A program made the translations under genes and the position numbers. Under the pieces are notes generated by a model. That model was not told the origin of the DNA. It worked only from the letters and a program-made list of their open reading frames with translations, and ran no database searches. 28,892 nt of DNA from Collinsella sp. AF25-2LB (GTDB taxonomy: Bacteria; Actinomycetota; Coriobacteriia; Coriobacteriales; Coriobacteriaceae): positions 1 through 28,892 of the forward strand of contig NZ_QRUF01000023.1 of NCBI RefSeq assembly GCF_003458415.1, written 5' to 3'. This document shows, one piece after another, positions 16,398-23,647 of the stretch. The first letter of the stretch is position 1, and each line of letters starts with the position of its first letter.

Positions 16398-17066
16398 ATG
16401 GAAACGAAAAACTTGAGCGAATCGACCATCTGCTGCTTTGGCGATTCGACCACCTGGGGCGATAACGGATGCGGCGGGGGAGGCAACGACATCTCTTGGA
16501 CCTCGCACCTGGGTGCGCTGCTGGGCGGCGCTACGATCGAGAACTTTGGTATTAAGGGTTCGCGTATTGCCGTCAAGGCCGACCGTAGCGATTCGTTTGT
16601 CGAGCGCTTGGACGGCATCGATCACACGGCAGATATCTGCATCGTCTTTGGCGGCGTTAACGACTTTAGCCGTAACGTGCCGCTGGGAGAGCTGGGCAGC
16701 ACGGACGTGCACGAGTTCTACGGTGCGCTCGACTACCTGATCCGCACCATCACGGTGCGCTCGCCTCAGGCAAAGCTGGTGTTTATGACGCCGTGCAAGA
16801 CGAGCGGCAAACACGAGAAGGATATTCCGGCAAGCAACGAGGCCAACCATCTGGGCCTGACGCAAGACGCCTATGTGCGCGCGATGCTGGAGGTCTGCGA
16901 TCGCTACTCGGTGCCGGTGATCGACCTGTATGCGCAAAGCGGCATCAGCCCGTTTTTGCCGGAGCACCGCGAGCTCTACATGCCGGACGGTCTGCATTAC
17001 AGCCCTGCCGGCTATGAGCGCCTGGCGCATCGCATCGCTGCGGGCCTCACCGCCGTTTGCCGTTAA
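16398..17066 (+). CDS. SGNH/GDSL-family esterase
   Basis: A 222-residue SGNH hydrolase. Block I is CCFGDSTTWGD with the nucleophile Ser17, block III is FGGVNDF, and block V is DGLHYSPAG with Asp197 and His200, so the catalytic set is complete. There is no signal peptide. It starts at ATG 16398 after GGTGAGGAGAAG, 68 bp after the fused esterase; the frame is open further upstream but only as a shadow of that gene. In this locus it is likely a carbohydrate acyl (acetyl) esterase acting on pectic oligosaccharides, comparable in role to rhamnogalacturonan acetylesterases. The exact substrate is inferred. Confidence 0.88.
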   Translation: METKNLSESTICCFGDSTTWGDNGCGGGGNDISWTSHLGALLGGATIENFGIKGSRIAVKADRSDSFVERLDGIDHTADICIVFGGVNDFSRNVPLGELGSTDVHEFYGALDYLIRTITVRSPQAKLVFMTPCKTSGKHEKDIPASNEANHLGLTQDAYVRAMLEVCDRYSVPVIDLYAQSGISPFLPEHRELYMPDGLHYSPAGYERLAHRIAAGLTAVCR

Positions 17067-17078
17067 AAGTTTGCCGTT
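17052..17078 (+). promoter_or_regulatory. Tandem GCCGTT motif (21-bp period) upstream of GH105
   Basis: GCCGTT occurs at 17052-17057 and 17073-17078, 21 bp apart, with AAAGTTT before the second copy; an extra GCCGTT lies at 17059. The first copy lies inside the last codons of the SGNH gene. The second starts 26 bp before the centre of the following operator, in line with the uxaC and transporter promoters. Confidence 0.5.
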
Positions 17079-17080
17079 CA

Positions 17081-17118
17081 CGGGGATTATAGGGTTAACG
17101 TTCACCCTATAATCCCCG
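17081..17118. promoter_or_regulatory. 38-bp near-perfect palindrome centred on an operator
   Basis: The 14-bp arms 17081-17094 and 17105-17118 are perfect inverted repeats (CGGGGATTATAGGG). The centre, GGTTAACGTTCACC (17093-17106), is an operator with a single mismatch, so 18 of the 19 pairs match overall. The RNA would form a strong hairpin, 15 bp after the SGNH stop, and could end the upstream transcript as well as bind the repressor. Confidence 0.75.
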
Positions 17119-17147
17119 TTCGCGTTACACTAGGGGAAACGTTCACC
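17092..17147 (+). promoter_or_regulatory. GH105 promoter with paired operators
   Basis: Operators GGTTAACGTTCACC (17093-17106) and GGGAAACGTTCACC (17134-17147) have centres 41 bp apart. TTCACC (17101-17106) can act as -35 and TACACT (17126-17131) as -10, with a somewhat long 19-bp spacing; the second operator then covers the start site. A perfect TATAAT at 17108-17113 lies in the palindrome but has no matching -35. Confidence 0.7.
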
Positions 17148-17173
17148 TATCAATAACGTCAGAGGGGACAGCA

Positions 17174-18409
17174 ATGGGTTGCAATCAGATTCTGGACCGT
17201 TATATCGAGCAGTTGATCGAGACCTCTACGCCTCAGGCGCCGGCCTGGAATATCGAAAAGCTTCGCGCCGGCAAGGAGAACACCTGGAATTACATTGACG
17301 GCTGCATGATCAAGGCACTCATCGAGCTGTACGAGATCACCGGCGAGCAGCGTTACCTGACCTTCGCCGACGACTATATCGACTTCTTTGTCCAGGATGA
17401 CGGCACCATCAAGCATTACGATCCCCAGGAGTACAACCTCGACAACGTCAACGCGGGCAAAACCCTCTACAAACTCTATGACCTGGTGGGCAAGCCCAAG
17501 TACCGCGCCGCCATGGATACCATCTATCGTCAGCTCGAAACCCAGCCGCGTACCAAAGAGGGTGTGTTTTGGCACAAGGCCGTCTACCCCAACCAGATCT
17601 GGCTCGACGGCATGTACATGGCGCAGCCGTTCTACATGCAGTACGAGCTGAGCTTCCACAACCGCCGTGCCTGCTCGGATAGCTTCCATATGTTCCAAGT
17701 GGTGCACGATTTGATGCGCAACCCCCTCAACGGCCTGTACTATCACGCCTACGACGCGAGCCGCAAGCAGTTCTGGTGCGATCCCGTCACCGGCCTTTCG
17801 GCCAACTTCTGGTTGCGCGCCGAGGGCTGGTTTGCCATGGCGCTCATCGATACCTGGGAGCTCATGCCGCCTTCGATGTCGGCCGAGAAGGACGAGATCC
17901 GCAAGATGTTCCACGACCTGATCGACGCCATGCTGCCGTATCAGGACGAGAAGACCGGTATGTGGCACCAGGTCATCAACCTGCCCAATATCGCCCCCAA
18001 CTATCTGGAGGAGTCGGGCAGCGCCATCTTTGCCAACGCCATCATGAAGGGCGTGCGCCTGGGCGTGCTGGGCGAGCGCTACTACCAGTACGGCCGCCGT
18101 GCGTTTGACGGCATCTGCGACACGTGCCTGTCCGAGCGCGACGGACAGCTGGCGCTCGACAACATCTGCCTGGTGGCGGGTCTTGGCAACACCGCGCACC
18201 GCGAGGGCACGTTTGGCTACTACATGAGCGAGCCCGTCGTCAAAAACGACGCGAAGGGCGTGGCGCCGCTGGTGCTCGCCTATATCGAGACTATGCATCA
18301 TGACAAGTTGGCCGGTAAGCGCGATCCGCTTGCTCCCTCGGGCGTGTGCTCCATCGAGGACCCGTTTGGCGGATACACCCCGGGCATCAATGCGTGCAAG
18401 GAGGTCTAG
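17174..18409 (+). CDS. Glycoside hydrolase family 105 unsaturated uronyl hydrolase
   Basis: A 411-residue (alpha/alpha)6-barrel enzyme of the GH88/GH105 type, which removes the 4,5-unsaturated uronic acid from the non-reducing end of pectin-lyase products by vinyl-ether hydration. The two conserved aspartates are seen as Asp90 in NLDNVNAGKTL and Asp145 in IWLDGMYMAQPF, close to the positions known in YteR-type enzymes. There is no signal peptide, so it is cytoplasmic. The product rearranges to 5-keto-4-deoxyuronate, the expected substrate of the isomerase at 22866. GAGGGGAC precedes ATG 17174. It is the first gene of the unit that includes the next two genes; the following start lies 3 bp after its stop. 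Confidence 0.93.
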   Translation: MGCNQILDRYIEQLIETSTPQAPAWNIEKLRAGKENTWNYIDGCMIKALIELYEITGEQRYLTFADDYIDFFVQDDGTIKHYDPQEYNLDNVNAGKTLYKLYDLVGKPKYRAAMDTIYRQLETQPRTKEGVFWHKAVYPNQIWLDGMYMAQPFYMQYELSFHNRRACSDSFHMFQVVHDLMRNPLNGLYYHAYDASRKQFWCDPVTGLSANFWLRAEGWFAMALIDTWELMPPSMSAEKDEIRKMFHDLIDAMLPYQDEKTGMWHQVINLPNIAPNYLEESGSAIFANAIMKGVRLGVLGERYYQYGRRAFDGICDTCLSERDGQLALDNICLVAGLGNTAHREGTFGYYMSEPVVKNDAKGVAPLVLAYIETMHHDKLAGKRDPLAPSGVCSIEDPFGGYTPGINACKEV

Positions 18410-18411
18410 GC

Positions 18412-19329
18412 ATGGCGCAGTCAAAAGGAGCACTGAGCGTCGGCGTGCGCCTGCACGACCTGCCCGAGGGTACGGTCGAGGAGCGCATTCGCATGGCGGG
18501 CAAACTGGGTTTCTCGTGCATTCAGCTGCCGAGCAAAGTACTCTACAAGTCCTTTGGCATTAACCGTTCCGGCCTTACGCACGAACTCGCCGACCATCTG
18601 CGCGAGGTGCTCGCCGCCAGCGGCGTGCAGGTGGCGGTGCTCGGCTGCTATAAAAACCTGGCAACGCCCGATCAGAATCAACTGGTGGATACCTATGCCG
18701 AGTACGAGGCGTGCCTGAGGTTCGCGCGCTGGCTTGGGGGCTGTCCGGTGGGGACCGAGACGGGGCGCCCTAACGCGCAGAACAAGATGGCCGATGACCG
18801 TTTTTCGGCCGCTGCGCTCGATACGTTTTGCAAAGGACTCGCACGCGTGTGCTCGATGGCCGAAAAGGAGGGCGGCGAGCTTCTGATCGAGCCCGGTTGG
18901 AATGAGATCGTCAATACGCCCGAGCGCTGCCGCGAGGTTCTGGAGCGCGTTTCGAGCACCGCACTCGGCGTGATCTACGATCCGGTGTCGCTACTGCATC
19001 CCACGATCGTCGGTGGGGCTTCCGAGCAGGTGTCGCGCATGTTGCACCTGTGCGGCAGCAAGATTCGCGTGCTGCATGCCAAGGACTACGAGATCGTAGA
19101 CAACGAGGACCAGGATGGCTGGTGTGATGGCTCGGGCTCTCGTTTGGTATGCCACGGCGCCTGTACGTGCGGAAACTTTGATTTTGAGGCTATTGCCGCT
19201 TGGGCCGCGGCCGCGCGACCGGGCATTATGACCGTTATCGAGAACAGCACACCGTCCACGGTCGAGCGTTCGCGCGACGAGCTGCTACGCATGGGGCACA
19301 GCGTGATGTGCGAGCACGTGATTCTGTAA
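18412..19329 (+). CDS. TIM-barrel sugar isomerase/epimerase-like protein
   Basis: A 305-residue member of the xylose-isomerase-like TIM barrel (AP endonuclease 2) superfamily. The four metal ligands of the fold are visible: Glu160 (IEPGW), Asp190 (IYDPVS), His222 (VLHAKD) and Glu277 (VIENS). A late Cys-rich loop (WCDGSGSRLVCHGACTCG) is unusual. ATG 18412 is served by AAGGAGG located in the last codons of GH105, so the two are translationally tied. The substrate is not recognisable; an uronate or deoxy-uronate epimerase or isomerase is a fair guess from context. Confidence 0.75.
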   Translation: MAQSKGALSVGVRLHDLPEGTVEERIRMAGKLGFSCIQLPSKVLYKSFGINRSGLTHELADHLREVLAASGVQVAVLGCYKNLATPDQNQLVDTYAEYEACLRFARWLGGCPVGTETGRPNAQNKMADDRFSAAALDTFCKGLARVCSMAEKEGGELLIEPGWNEIVNTPERCREVLERVSSTALGVIYDPVSLLHPTIVGGASEQVSRMLHLCGSKIRVLHAKDYEIVDNEDQDGWCDGSGSRLVCHGACTCGNFDFEAIAAWAAAARPGIMTVIENSTPSTVERSRDELLRMGHSVMCEHVIL

Positions 19330-19379
19330 CGAAGCAGGTTGGCGAAAGAGATTGTCGTAGAGGTCCAGGAGAGGAACCG

Positions 19380-20597
19380 ATGGCTATTCATATTGTTGAG
19401 GAAGCGAACCGTTGCCTTGGGTGCAAGAAGGCGTTCTGCCAGCTTAAGGGCTGCCCGGTGCAGACGCCTATTCCGCAGGTTGTCGATCTGTTCAAACAAC
19501 GCCGTCTTGAAGAGGCGGGCGAGTTGCTGTTTCAGAACAATCCCATGAGCGCGGTCTGCTCCATGGTCTGCAACCATTCGGGCCAGTGCGAGGGCGCGTG
19601 CATCCAGGGCCGCAAGGGCGCACCGGTGCATTTCTCGAGCATCGAGAACTATATCTCGACAGCGTATTTGGACCGCAAACAGTGGAAGCCCGCGCCGTCG
19701 TGCGGCAAGCAGGTTGCCGTGGTCGGTTCCGGTCCTGCCGGCATTACCGTGGCCATTAAGATGGCCCAGTTGGGCTGTGCCGTCACGGTGTTTGAGCAGC
19801 GCCCCGAGATCGGCGGCGTGCTGGAGTACGGCATCCCCGAGTTTCGCCTGCCCCGTGCTCTCGTGCAAAAGTACCGTCACGTGATGTGCTCGCTTGGCGT
19901 ACGCGTCCGTCCCTCGACCACCATTGGCGGCGCGCTGCATATCGACGACCTGTTGCGCGACGGCTACGATGCGGTCTTTGTCGGTACCGGTACCTGGCGC
20001 GCCCGCAAGCTGGGTATTCCCGGCGAGTCGCGTGGTAACGTACTGTTTGGTATCGATTACCTGGTCGATCCCACGAGCGTGGCGATCGGTCAGAACGTGG
20101 CGGTTATCGGCGCCGGCAACGTGGCCATGGATGTTGCCCGCACGGCTCTGCGCTCGGGCGCTCGCAAGGTTACCGTGTATGCCCGATCGCGCCATATCTC
20201 GGCCATCGATGACGAGGTGGAGCTGACCGAGCTTGACGGTGCCGAGATCGTGCGCGGCAAGGCGATCTGCGCCATCGACGATAACGGTCCGGTGTTCGAG
20301 ACGGCTATCTTTGGCGAGGACAACAACGTGGTGGGCTACGAGGAAGAGCTCGACCATGTGTCCGCCGACACGGTTGTGATTGCGGCCTCGCAGGTGCCCA
20401 AGGACAAGCTTGTGCTTACGACGGGCGGTCTGGAGACCGACCACCGCGGCCTTCTTTCGGTCGATGAGTATGGCATGACAACGGTGCCGGGCGTTTTTGC
20501 CGCCGGTGATGTGGTCAACGGCCCGCTCACCGTGGTCCATGCCGTGGCAGGCGCCAAGCTCGCCGTCGAAGGCATGACTAACTACCTGGGCCTCTAA
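19380..20597 (+). CDS. NAD(P)-dependent Fe-S/FAD oxidoreductase, GltD-like
   Basis: A 405-residue protein like the small subunit of glutamate synthase and related electron-transfer flavoproteins. The N-terminal Fe-S domain has two Cys groups (C12, C15, C20, C25 and C60, C64, C70, C74). Next come an FAD-binding GSGPAG motif (residues 116-121) and an NAD(P)-binding VIGAGNVAMDVARTA motif, ending with the FAD-contact segment GVFAAGDVVNGPLTVVHAVAGAK. There is no glutamate synthase large subunit nearby. It follows the TIM-barrel gene by 50 bp and has AGGAGAGG before ATG 19380. It may feed electrons to or from the flavoenzyme encoded next; its partner and substrate are unknown. Confidence 0.85.
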   Translation: MAIHIVEEANRCLGCKKAFCQLKGCPVQTPIPQVVDLFKQRRLEEAGELLFQNNPMSAVCSMVCNHSGQCEGACIQGRKGAPVHFSSIENYISTAYLDRKQWKPAPSCGKQVAVVGSGPAGITVAIKMAQLGCAVTVFEQRPEIGGVLEYGIPEFRLPRALVQKYRHVMCSLGVRVRPSTTIGGALHIDDLLRDGYDAVFVGTGTWRARKLGIPGESRGNVLFGIDYLVDPTSVAIGQNVAVIGAGNVAMDVARTALRSGARKVTVYARSRHISAIDDEVELTELDGAEIVRGKAICAIDDNGPVFETAIFGEDNNVVGYEEELDHVSADTVVIAASQVPKDKLVLTTGGLETDHRGLLSVDEYGMTTVPGVFAAGDVVNGPLTVVHAVAGAKLAVEGMTNYLGL

Positions 20598-20613
20598 CTC
20601 CACCCCGCCCATC

Positions 20614-20680
20614 AGTTGCGGTGAAATGCGGACTGTTTTGGCTGTCAAAGGCCTTATCTACTCCGTATTCCACCGCAACT
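20614..20680. repeat. 65-bp palindromic repeat, copy 1
   Basis: The ends AGTTGCGGTG and CACCGCAACT are inverted repeats that extend to about 17 bp with two mismatches. The core 20616-20680 has the same length as copy 2 at 23533-23597 and shares its left 25 bp (TTGCGGTGAAAT, one difference, then CGGACTGTTTTG). Here TTTTT follows directly, so this copy can also terminate transcription of the oxidoreductase gene. Confidence 0.75.
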
Positions 20681-20732
20681 TTTTGTGGGCTGAGTAAAAG
20701 CCGGGGGAGCGTGTACGGTCGGGTACAGCGCG

Positions 20733-20761
20733 GTTGCTGATACGATAGGTACGTTAGCAAC
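20733..20761. promoter_or_regulatory. Inverted repeat before the flavoenzyme gene
   Basis: GTTGCT (20733-20738) and AGCAAC (20756-20761) flank TACGAT (20741-20746), which could be a -10 element. No GTGAACGTTCAC operator is present here, so this gene seems to lie outside that regulon. Confidence 0.3.
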
Positions 20762-20795
20762 TGCCGCCGAGCGGCTCAAATGAAAGGAACCCTGT

Positions 20796-22745
20796 ATGGA
20801 GTCTTCCGCCTACCCGATGCTCTTTAGTCCGATCAAGGTCGGTACGACCGAGGTCAAGAACCGCGTCTTTATGCCGCCGGTATCTACCAACCTGGCCGAT
20901 CACGGCTATGTGACCGACGACTTGGTCGATCATTACCGTGCCCGCGCCAAGGGCGGCGTTGGCCTGATCATCACCGAGGTCGTGACGGTCGAGCCTACCT
21001 ATACCTATCTGCCGGGTGACATGTGCTGCTACGACGACACGTTTATCCCTGGCTGGGAAAAGCTCGCCGCCGCCGTCCACGAGTACGGCTGCAAGATCAT
21101 GCCGCAGCTCTTCCACCCCGCCTACATGGCCTTTAACATTCCGGGCACGCCGCGCCTCATCGCTCCGTCCTTTGTGGGCCCGTCCTATGCCCGCGAGGCG
21201 CCGCGCCCCATCACGGTCGATGAGATCCACGAGCTCACGCATCAGTTTGGCGACGCTGCCGTGCGTATGCAGAAGGCCGGTGTCGATGGCGTCGAGGTCC
21301 ATGCGGCGCACGCCCACGGCATGCTCGGCGGCTTTTTGACCCCGCTCTACAACAAGCGTACCGATGAGTACGGTGGTTCGCTCGACGCCCGCATGCGCAT
21401 CCTGCTCGAGGTCATCGCCGAGATTCGCGAACGCTGCGGCAAGGACTTCATCATCGACGTCCGCATCTCGGGCGACGAGTACACCGATGGCGGTCTGACC
21501 CTCAACGACATGATCTACGTCTCGCGTCGCCTGGAGAAGGCCGGCGTCGACATGATTCATGTGTCGGGCGGCACCACCATCAAGCGCGGTTCCGCCATTC
21601 CCGCCGCCGGCACGCAGCAGGCCTCGCACGCCGCCTGCTCGCGCGAGATCAAAAAGCACGTCAACATTCCCGTTGCCACGGTCGGCCGCATTAACGAGGC
21701 ATGGATCGCCGAGGAGCTGATCGAGGACGGCGCTGCCGACATCTGCATGATGGGCCGCGCCAATCTGTGCGATGCCGAGTTCTGCAACAAGGCTGCTGCC
21801 GGCAACGCCGACGACATCCGCCCCTGCATCGGTTGCCTGCGCTGCCTGAACGGCATCATGTTCGGCAAGCGCATCTCCTGCACCGTCAACCCGGATGTGG
21901 AGCGTGACGAGGCTGGCTACGAGCCTGCCGCCGAGGCAAAGAACGTGCTCGTTGTGGGTGCCGGTCCCGCGGGCATGGAGGCAGCCTACATTGCCGCCAA
22001 GCGCGGTCATAACGTGGTGCTCGTGGATAAGCAGGACGAGCCGGGCGGCGAGATGCGCATTGCGGCCGTTCCGCCGGCAAAGCAGGAGCTCACGCGCGTG
22101 ATCAAGTATCAGTACCGTCGTCTGGCCGAGGCCGGCGTTAAGTGCGTATTTGGCACCGAACTTACTGCCGAGGATATTCAGCGTGACTACGCCGGTTACG
22201 AGGTTGTCCTGGCCTATGGCGCCGAACCCATCGCCCCGGCCTTTATGCAGGGCTTTAAGCAGGTCATGACGGCTGACGACCTGCTGGGTGGCAAGGCTTT
22301 CCCGGGCAAGAAGATCGTCATTGTGGGCGGCGGCACCGTTGGTTGCGAGACGGCCGATTACCTGGCCCCGTTGGTCAACGACCTGTCGCCGGCCAACCGC
22401 GATGTCACCGTCATCGAGATGACCAAGACGCTTGCCGCCAACGAGGGTGGCGCCGGTCGTGCGGTGCTCATCACGCGCATGCTCTCCAAGGGCGTTCACG
22501 TGCTGACCGAGGCCAAGGTGACCGAGATTACCGAGGACGCCATCAGCTACGAGAAGGACGGCGAGGTCCACACCATCGCCGACGCCGATACGCTGGTGCT
22601 TGCCATGGGTTACCGTCCCAACACCAAGCTGGCCGATGATCTTGCCGCTGCCGGCGTTGTCACCCACGTGCTGGGCGATGCCCAGAAGTGCGGCAACATC
22701 CGCGACGCCATCGGCGACGGCTACAAGGTCGCCTGCGAGCTCTAG
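20796..22745 (+). CDS. 2,4-dienoyl-CoA reductase-like FMN/Fe-S/FAD flavoenzyme (old yellow enzyme family)
   Basis: A 649-residue three-domain oxidoreductase. Residues about 8-340 form an FMN-binding TIM barrel with the family segment VHAAHAHGMLGGFLTPLYNKRTDEYGGS (from residue 168). A 4Fe-4S site follows (C344, C347, C350, C362), then an FAD domain (VVGAGPAGMEAAY) and an NAD(H) domain (IVGGGTVGCETADYL). This is the build of 2,4-dienoyl-CoA reductase, trimethylamine dehydrogenase and the bile-acid enzymes BaiCD/BaiH. It would pass hydride from NAD(P)H to an unsaturated C=C bond. The third Cys lies one residue earlier than in the classical CxxCxxxC pattern. AAAGGAACC precedes ATG 20796. The substrate is unknown; a role in the pectin pathway is suggested only by position. 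Confidence 0.88.
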   Translation: MESSAYPMLFSPIKVGTTEVKNRVFMPPVSTNLADHGYVTDDLVDHYRARAKGGVGLIITEVVTVEPTYTYLPGDMCCYDDTFIPGWEKLAAAVHEYGCKIMPQLFHPAYMAFNIPGTPRLIAPSFVGPSYAREAPRPITVDEIHELTHQFGDAAVRMQKAGVDGVEVHAAHAHGMLGGFLTPLYNKRTDEYGGSLDARMRILLEVIAEIRERCGKDFIIDVRISGDEYTDGGLTLNDMIYVSRRLEKAGVDMIHVSGGTTIKRGSAIPAAGTQQASHAACSREIKKHVNIPVATVGRINEAWIAEELIEDGAADICMMGRANLCDAEFCNKAAAGNADDIRPCIGCLRCLNGIMFGKRISCTVNPDVERDEAGYEPAAEAKNVLVVGAGPAGMEAAYIAAKRGHNVVLVDKQDEPGGEMRIAAVPPAKQELTRVIKYQYRRLAEAGVKCVFGTELTAEDIQRDYAGYEVVLAYGAEPIAPAFMQGFKQVMTADDLLGGKAFPGKKIVIVGGGTVGCETADYLAPLVNDLSPANRDVTVIEMTKTLAANEGGAGRAVLITRMLSKGVHVLTEAKVTEITEDAISYEKDGEVHTIADADTLVLAMGYRPNTKLADDLAAAGVVTHVLGDAQKCGNIRDAIGDGYKVACEL

Positions 22746-22799
22746 TCAACCCCTTGGTGCATGTGAGGCCTATCCCCGCGGCGTCAGTCGGTAGATAGC

Positions 22800-22840
22800 A
22801 AAAAGCGGCGGTCGTCCCGTACGTGGGACGACCGCCGCTT
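22800..22840. terminator. Bidirectional terminator between convergent genes
   Basis: A perfect 16-bp stem (AAGCGGCGGTCGTCCC at 22803-22818 with 22825-22840) and a 6-nt loop. The A run at 22800-22804 supplies the U tail for the minus-strand isomerase gene; the plus-strand flavoenzyme gene ends 55 bp before it. Confidence 0.9.
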
Positions 22841-22865
22841 GCGTTAGCCGCAATGAGTCGTGCGA

Positions 22866-23507
22866 TTAGAGCCCCAGGAGCTCCTTGACCTTGGCGATGA
22901 TGGCCTCGTCGGTGGCGTTGGCAAAGAAGTACTCCTGGAAGTGCTCGCCGGCAAGTGCGCCCTTCACCAGGTCCTGATCGATCTCGCCCAGGACGTCGAC
23001 GAGCGGACGCATGGTCACAGCGCGCACGCCGTCGAGGATCTTCTTGTTGCGCTGCTCGGGCTCAACGCGCTCGGCAGGATAGCCGTTGCCCGAACCAAAG
23101 CCAAAGAGCTTCTCGAAGGTGTACTCAAGATTGAGCTCCTGGCCCCAGCCGTTCTTGAGGGCGAAGGGCATGGCAACGGCGTTGCCATCGTTGACCTGGG
23201 CAAAGGTGTAGGCGTCGAGCGGGTCGGCAACGTGGCCGCACAGCACGCCGGGGAAGGAGTTACAGGCGAGCATGGCGCCCTCGCCGGTGCCGCAGCCGGT
23301 CACGACGTAGTCGGCAGCGCCGGAGTTCAGCAGCACGGCGGCAAGGATGCCGTTCTGCACGTAGGTGAGGGGCTTGGAATCGGCGTCGGCATACATGCCA
23401 TAGTTAAAGACGGTGTGCCCCATGGGCTCGACAACCTTCTTAAGGGCAGCCTCGATCATAGGGTTCTTGGAGTTCTGAGAGTTCTCATTGATCAGAGCGA
23501 TCTTCAT
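22866..23507 (-). CDS. RpiB/LacAB-family sugar isomerase, probable 5-keto-4-deoxyuronate isomerase (DhuI-like)
   Basis: A 213-residue protein of the RpiB/LacA/LacB isomerase family with the active-site loop GCGTGEGAM (residues 71-79, Cys72) and the family beginning MKIALINENS. It is longer than standard RpiB (about 150), because of a C-terminal extension of about 60 residues (RAVTMRPLVDVLG onward) seen in the subgroup near uronate genes. In streptococci an RpiB-family isomerase paired with an SDR handles the unsaturated uronate from glycosaminoglycans; the same pairing here and the absence of kduI suggest it turns 5-keto-4-deoxyuronate into the 2,5-diketo sugar acid. The ribosome site AAAGG precedes the ATG. 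It is co-directional with the SDR gene. Confidence 0.82.
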   Translation of the reverse strand: MKIALINENSQNSKNPMIEAALKKVVEPMGHTVFNYGMYADADSKPLTYVQNGILAAVLLNSGAADYVVTGCGTGEGAMLACNSFPGVLCGHVADPLDAYTFAQVNDGNAVAMPFALKNGWGQELNLEYTFEKLFGFGSGNGYPAERVEPEQRNKKILDGVRAVTMRPLVDVLGEIDQDLVKGALAGEHFQEYFFANATDEAIIAKVKELLGL

Positions 23508-23532
23508 TGCGAATTACCTTTCTATTTCTAAC

Positions 23533-23597
23533 TTGCGGTGAAATACGGACTGTTTTGCCTGATAGAAGCCAAAACCAATCCTTATCTCACCGCAACT
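23533..23597. repeat. 65-bp palindromic repeat, copy 2
   Basis: It lies in the 140-bp gap between the isomerase and SDR genes. The ends TTGCGGTGAAATACGGA and its near-complement at 23581-23597 match in 15 of 17 positions. It has exactly the length of copy 1 and nearly the same left half; the right halves agree over CACCGCAACT. No T tract follows, so transcription of the minus-strand unit could pass through it. Confidence 0.75.
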
Positions 23598-23647
23598 CAA
23601 ATGAAAAACGAGTGGATGAAACCTGATATGGGCAGTTGCGGCGACGC

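Noticed and set aside
17108..17113. Perfect TATAAT as a GH105 -10 element.
   Set aside because: No -35 hexamer lies 16-18 bp upstream, and the sequence is explained as part of the palindrome arm.
22860..23531. Plus-strand open frame of 223 codons opposite the RpiB-like gene.
   Set aside because: It is the complement shadow of a well-supported isomerase gene, with a Gly/Val/Leu-rich translation and no start signal.
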